A stretch of DNA of 7,320 nt from JAHCHG01 sp038251885. GTDB taxonomy: Bacteria; Acidobacteriota; Blastocatellia; Pyrinomonadales; Pyrinomonadaceae. A model generated the notes under the pieces. It made no database searches and had not been told where the DNA came from. It saw only the letters and a list, made by a program, of their open reading frames with translations. The DNA lies in NCBI GenBank assembly GCA_038251885.1, contig JBBSAX010000247.1:1-7320 (forward strand), given 5' to 3'. This document shows positions 5,971-7,320 of the stretch, in pieces (positions within the stretch are counted from its first letter, which is position 1; each line of letters opens with the position of its first letter). The position numbers and the translations under genes are program-made.

Positions 5971-6432
5971 ATGGCAAGAGCAGAATTAGTAGAAAATTTA
6001 AATCACGCATTAAGTTTGGAACTTTCGGGTGTAATTCAGTATTCACAACACAGCTATTTAGTTACCGGAATCGAAAGGGAAGTTTATAAAAGTTTTCTCC
6101 GCGAGCAGGCGAGCGAAGCGCAAGATCACGCGCAAACTCTTGGAGATAAAATAGTTGCGCTTGGAGGAATTCCTACTGTTGAACCGGCGATGATTCGTCA
6201 ATCAACCGATCTGAAGGAAATGCTGAAACAAGATTTAGAACTTGAACGCGATGCATTATCAACTTATATGGCGGCGTGGAGTTCGTGCGGCGAAGAAGAT
6301 TTGGCAACAAAATTTTGGCTTGAAGAGCGCATTTCCGACGAACAATTGCACGTTGAAGAGTTAGAAAAGTTGACCTCTGAAAGGCAATCAAAGATCAACT
6401 CCGAAAAAATCATTTTGCGCGAAGTCAGCTAA
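5971..6432 (+). CDS. Ferritin-like diiron protein (bacterioferritin/Dps-like)
   Basis: The 153-residue four-helix protein probably oxidises and stores iron or detoxifies peroxide in the cytoplasm. Candidate metal ligands appear in all four helices: E17 (LSLELSG), E49 and H53 (SEAQDHA), E90 or E92 (DLELERD), and E124 and H127 (DEQLHVEE). The second-helix motif is spaced ExxxH, with Ala where bacterioferritin ExxH has its Glu. The position matching the haem-binding Met52 of bacterioferritin is Gln51, so a haem-binding bacterioferritin is unlikely. The tail after ~140 is charged. The ATG at 5971 has no Shine-Dalgarno sequence but is preceded by the same AAAATATT as the radical SAM gene. It appears monocistronic, with its own promoter and a candidate operator, and converges on the 91-residue gene. 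A Dps-like or other ferritin-like oxidoreductase role is possible. Confidence 0.85.
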   Translation: MARAELVENLNHALSLELSGVIQYSQHSYLVTGIEREVYKSFLREQASEAQDHAQTLGDKIVALGGIPTVEPAMIRQSTDLKEMLKQDLELERDALSTYMAAWSSCGEEDLATKFWLEERISDEQLHVEELEKLTSERQSKINSEKIILREVS

Positions 6433-6448
6433 AAACCAACTTTAAAGT

Positions 6449-6488
6449 AAAAAAGACGGAAAGCATTTCATTACAAAGTGCTTTCCGT
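6449..6488 (-). terminator. Intrinsic terminator between convergent genes, oriented mainly minus
   Basis: ACGGAAAGCA (6456-6465) pairs perfectly with TGCTTTCCGT (6479-6488). Three further pairs, including one wobble, extend the stem to 13 bp around the loop CATTACA. On the - strand the A run 6449-6454 becomes six T after the hairpin, so it fits termination of the gene at 6517-6792. On the + strand the following bases are only moderately T-rich, so termination of the ferritin-like gene here would be weaker. Confidence 0.75.
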
Positions 6489-6516
6489 TAATTCATTCGG
6501 ATTGGAGAAGAGAAAA

Positions 6517-6792
6517 CTATGAAAACTTTGGAAATTCCAGAACCTTTTTAGTTTGAAATGTTTCTTCCGTTTCGGATTTTTTATTATTCAATTTATAACG
6601 TGCAGATGCAATTACGCGATGCAAATCATCAAGCATATCTGCATCAACTGTCAAAGTTTTTTGTCCACACCAGCCTAAATCTTCCGTCCACGTCGAAAGC
6701 TTAATAACTGCCTGAGTGTCCGTCAAAGAAACTTCTATTTTTTTCTCGTCGGAAACAATCGGTAAAAATTTTGTTGCTAAATTGCTTTGCAT
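6517..6792 (-). CDS. Conserved-looking 91-residue protein, function unknown
   Basis: I cannot assign a family. The protein is 91 residues, soluble, with no signal peptide or membrane segment. Residues 17-50 look like beta strands (KKIEVSLTDTQAVIKLSTWT), followed by a short LGWCGQKTL segment (39-47) containing the only cysteine (C42). An acidic/helical stretch, DADMLDDLHRVIASARYKL (50-68), comes next, and a polar, probably disordered tail closes it. The Trp-Thr-Glu-Asp-Leu-Gly-Trp-Cys-Gly-Gln block looks like a conserved core rather than random translation. A near-consensus promoter upstream and an oriented terminator downstream support a real single gene. The ATG at 6792 lacks a Shine-Dalgarno sequence, and its stop lies within the region of a Shine-Dalgarno-like site on the other strand. 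Confidence 0.75.
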   Translation of the reverse strand: MQSNLATKFLPIVSDEKKIEVSLTDTQAVIKLSTWTEDLGWCGQKTLTVDADMLDDLHRVIASARYKLNNKKSETEETFQTKKVLEFPKFS

Positions 6793-6835
6793 AATAAATT
6801 CTAAAAGAAGAAAATGAAATTCGTTTTCAATAAGG

Positions 6836-6864
6836 ATTATGTAGCATCACATGTTTTTTGTCAA
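6836..6864 (-). promoter_or_regulatory. Near-consensus sigma70 promoter for the 91-residue gene
   Basis: Read on the - strand, TTGACA (6864-6859, perfect) is followed after 17 nt by CATAAT (6841-6836, five of six). The start site would be near 6829, leaving a leader of about 37 nt before the ATG at 6792. This is the best promoter match in the window. Confidence 0.75.
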
Positions 6865-6936
6865 GGAAAATTAAGACGTATTAAAAATAAATGTCTTTTG
6901 TTTAAATTGTAGTAATAACAGTGAACCTGCAAATTC

Positions 6937-6969
6937 AAAAAAAGGCTGTTGAATCCAACAGCCTTTTTT
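6937..6969. terminator. Bidirectional-type intrinsic terminator after the right-edge gene
   Basis: GGCTGTTG (6944-6951) pairs perfectly with CAACAGCC (6956-6963) around the loop AATC. The A run 6937-6943 on one side and the T run 6964-6969 on the other make it work on either strand. It lies 27 nt past the stop of the minus-strand gene at 6996 and separates that gene from the promoter of the 91-residue gene. Confidence 0.85.
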
Positions 6970-6995
6970 CTACTTAATTTCAGAAAAGATTAAAG

Positions 6996-7319
6996 TTAGA
7001 AGCCTGCGCCATAGCTTCTGCCGATACACAAAGTTTTACTCCAGGTTCGATTAATTTCTAACGAAAATTCTTTGTCATATTCATTGAATTCGGAATTGTC
7101 CATTTTTTGCAAGGAATCGTTTTGTTTGTTGAGGAAATTAGAATAATCTCTCCAAGCCTTCATATGTCTTTTCCAAGCATTTTGGAAATCGGAAGGCAGA
7201 TCGGAATAATCCATACTTTGCGATTTATCAACATATTCATTAACAAATTCAGTATATTGGGTAAATAGTAGTGAATCGGTATTTGTTGAATTTAAACTGA
7301 GTGTGTCTAAATCTCTTAC
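6996..7319 (-). CDS. Unrecognised protein, C-terminal part (5' end beyond window)
   Basis: The minus-strand frame is open from the right edge to the stop at 6996, giving at least 107 residues. An ATG at 7214 would give 72 residues, but the in-frame codons upstream (7215-7319) contain no stop and encode plausible protein, so the gene most likely begins outside the window. The visible part is polar and Asn/Ser/Asp-rich at first (SLNSTNTDSLLF). Then come aromatic, probably helical segments (DFQNAWKRHMKAWRDYSNFL) and a second helix with FSLEINRTW, and the protein ends in RSYGAGF. No catalytic motif or membrane span is visible. I do not recognise the family. The regular Trp/Tyr/Phe spacing hints at a helical bundle. 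A terminator follows the stop. Confidence 0.65.
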   Translation of the reverse strand, partial: VRDLDTLSLNSTNTDSLLFTQYTEFVNEYVDKSQSMDYSDLPSDFQNAWKRHMKAWRDYSNFLNKQNDSLQKMDNSEFNEYDKEFSLEINRTWSKTLCIGRSYGAGF

Positions 7320-7320
7320 C

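Noticed and set aside
6870..6900. AAGAC...GTCTT as a hairpin or regulatory element
   Set aside because: Only five to seven weak pairs form around a long AT-rich loop, which is expected by chance in such DNA.

Overview
This is an AT-rich bacterial window (roughly 40% GC by eye) of ordinary chromosomal type, with short intergenic gaps and several clean intrinsic terminators. Gene content and protein style would fit a low-GC Acidobacteriota lineage such as Blastocatellia, but this is an impression: there is no rRNA or other marker gene here. Most start codons lack a Shine-Dalgarno sequence and are preceded by A/T-rich leaders; the SDR gene is the clear exception.

Layout. (1) 2-217 (+): a small octapeptide-repeat protein, possibly the 3' end of a longer gene. 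It converges on a cysteine desulfurase gene of the IscS/NifS class (322-1512, -), and one bidirectional terminator lies between them. (2) 1513-1823: a divergent intergenic region carrying a REP/MITE-like element with 22-bp perfect inverted arms, each built on a 10-bp periodic CACAGATnnA motif. (3) 1824-4851 (+): a tightly packed three-gene operon with gaps of 6 and 4 nt. It encodes a radical SAM protein with extra C-terminal cysteines, a Uma2-family PD-(D/E)XK protein, and a glycosyltransferase of the monogalactosyldiacylglycerol-synthase/GT28 type. A FabG-like SDR oxidoreductase (best start TTG 4962, after a GGAG site) follows after 110 nt and ends at an AT-rich terminator. (4) 5971-6432 (+): a ferritin-like diiron protein with its own promoter and a 7-bp inverted repeat over its -10 and start-site region, which is a candidate operator. 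(5) Two minus-strand genes follow: an unrecognised 91-residue protein (6517-6792) with a near-consensus promoter, and the C-terminal part of another unrecognised protein that runs off the right edge (6996-7319).

How the genes may work together. The desulfurase supplies sulfur for Fe-S clusters or thio-modification, the radical SAM protein needs at least one such cluster, and the ferritin-like protein handles iron. They are separate transcription units, so this link is only thematic. The operon is the most interesting part. A radical SAM enzyme of unassigned substrate, a diacylglycerol-type glycosyltransferase and a nearby reductase would suit modification of a lipid or glycolipid, but nothing in the sequence proves the substrate. 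I saw no CRISPR array, tRNA, rRNA, insertion sequence or phage gene.
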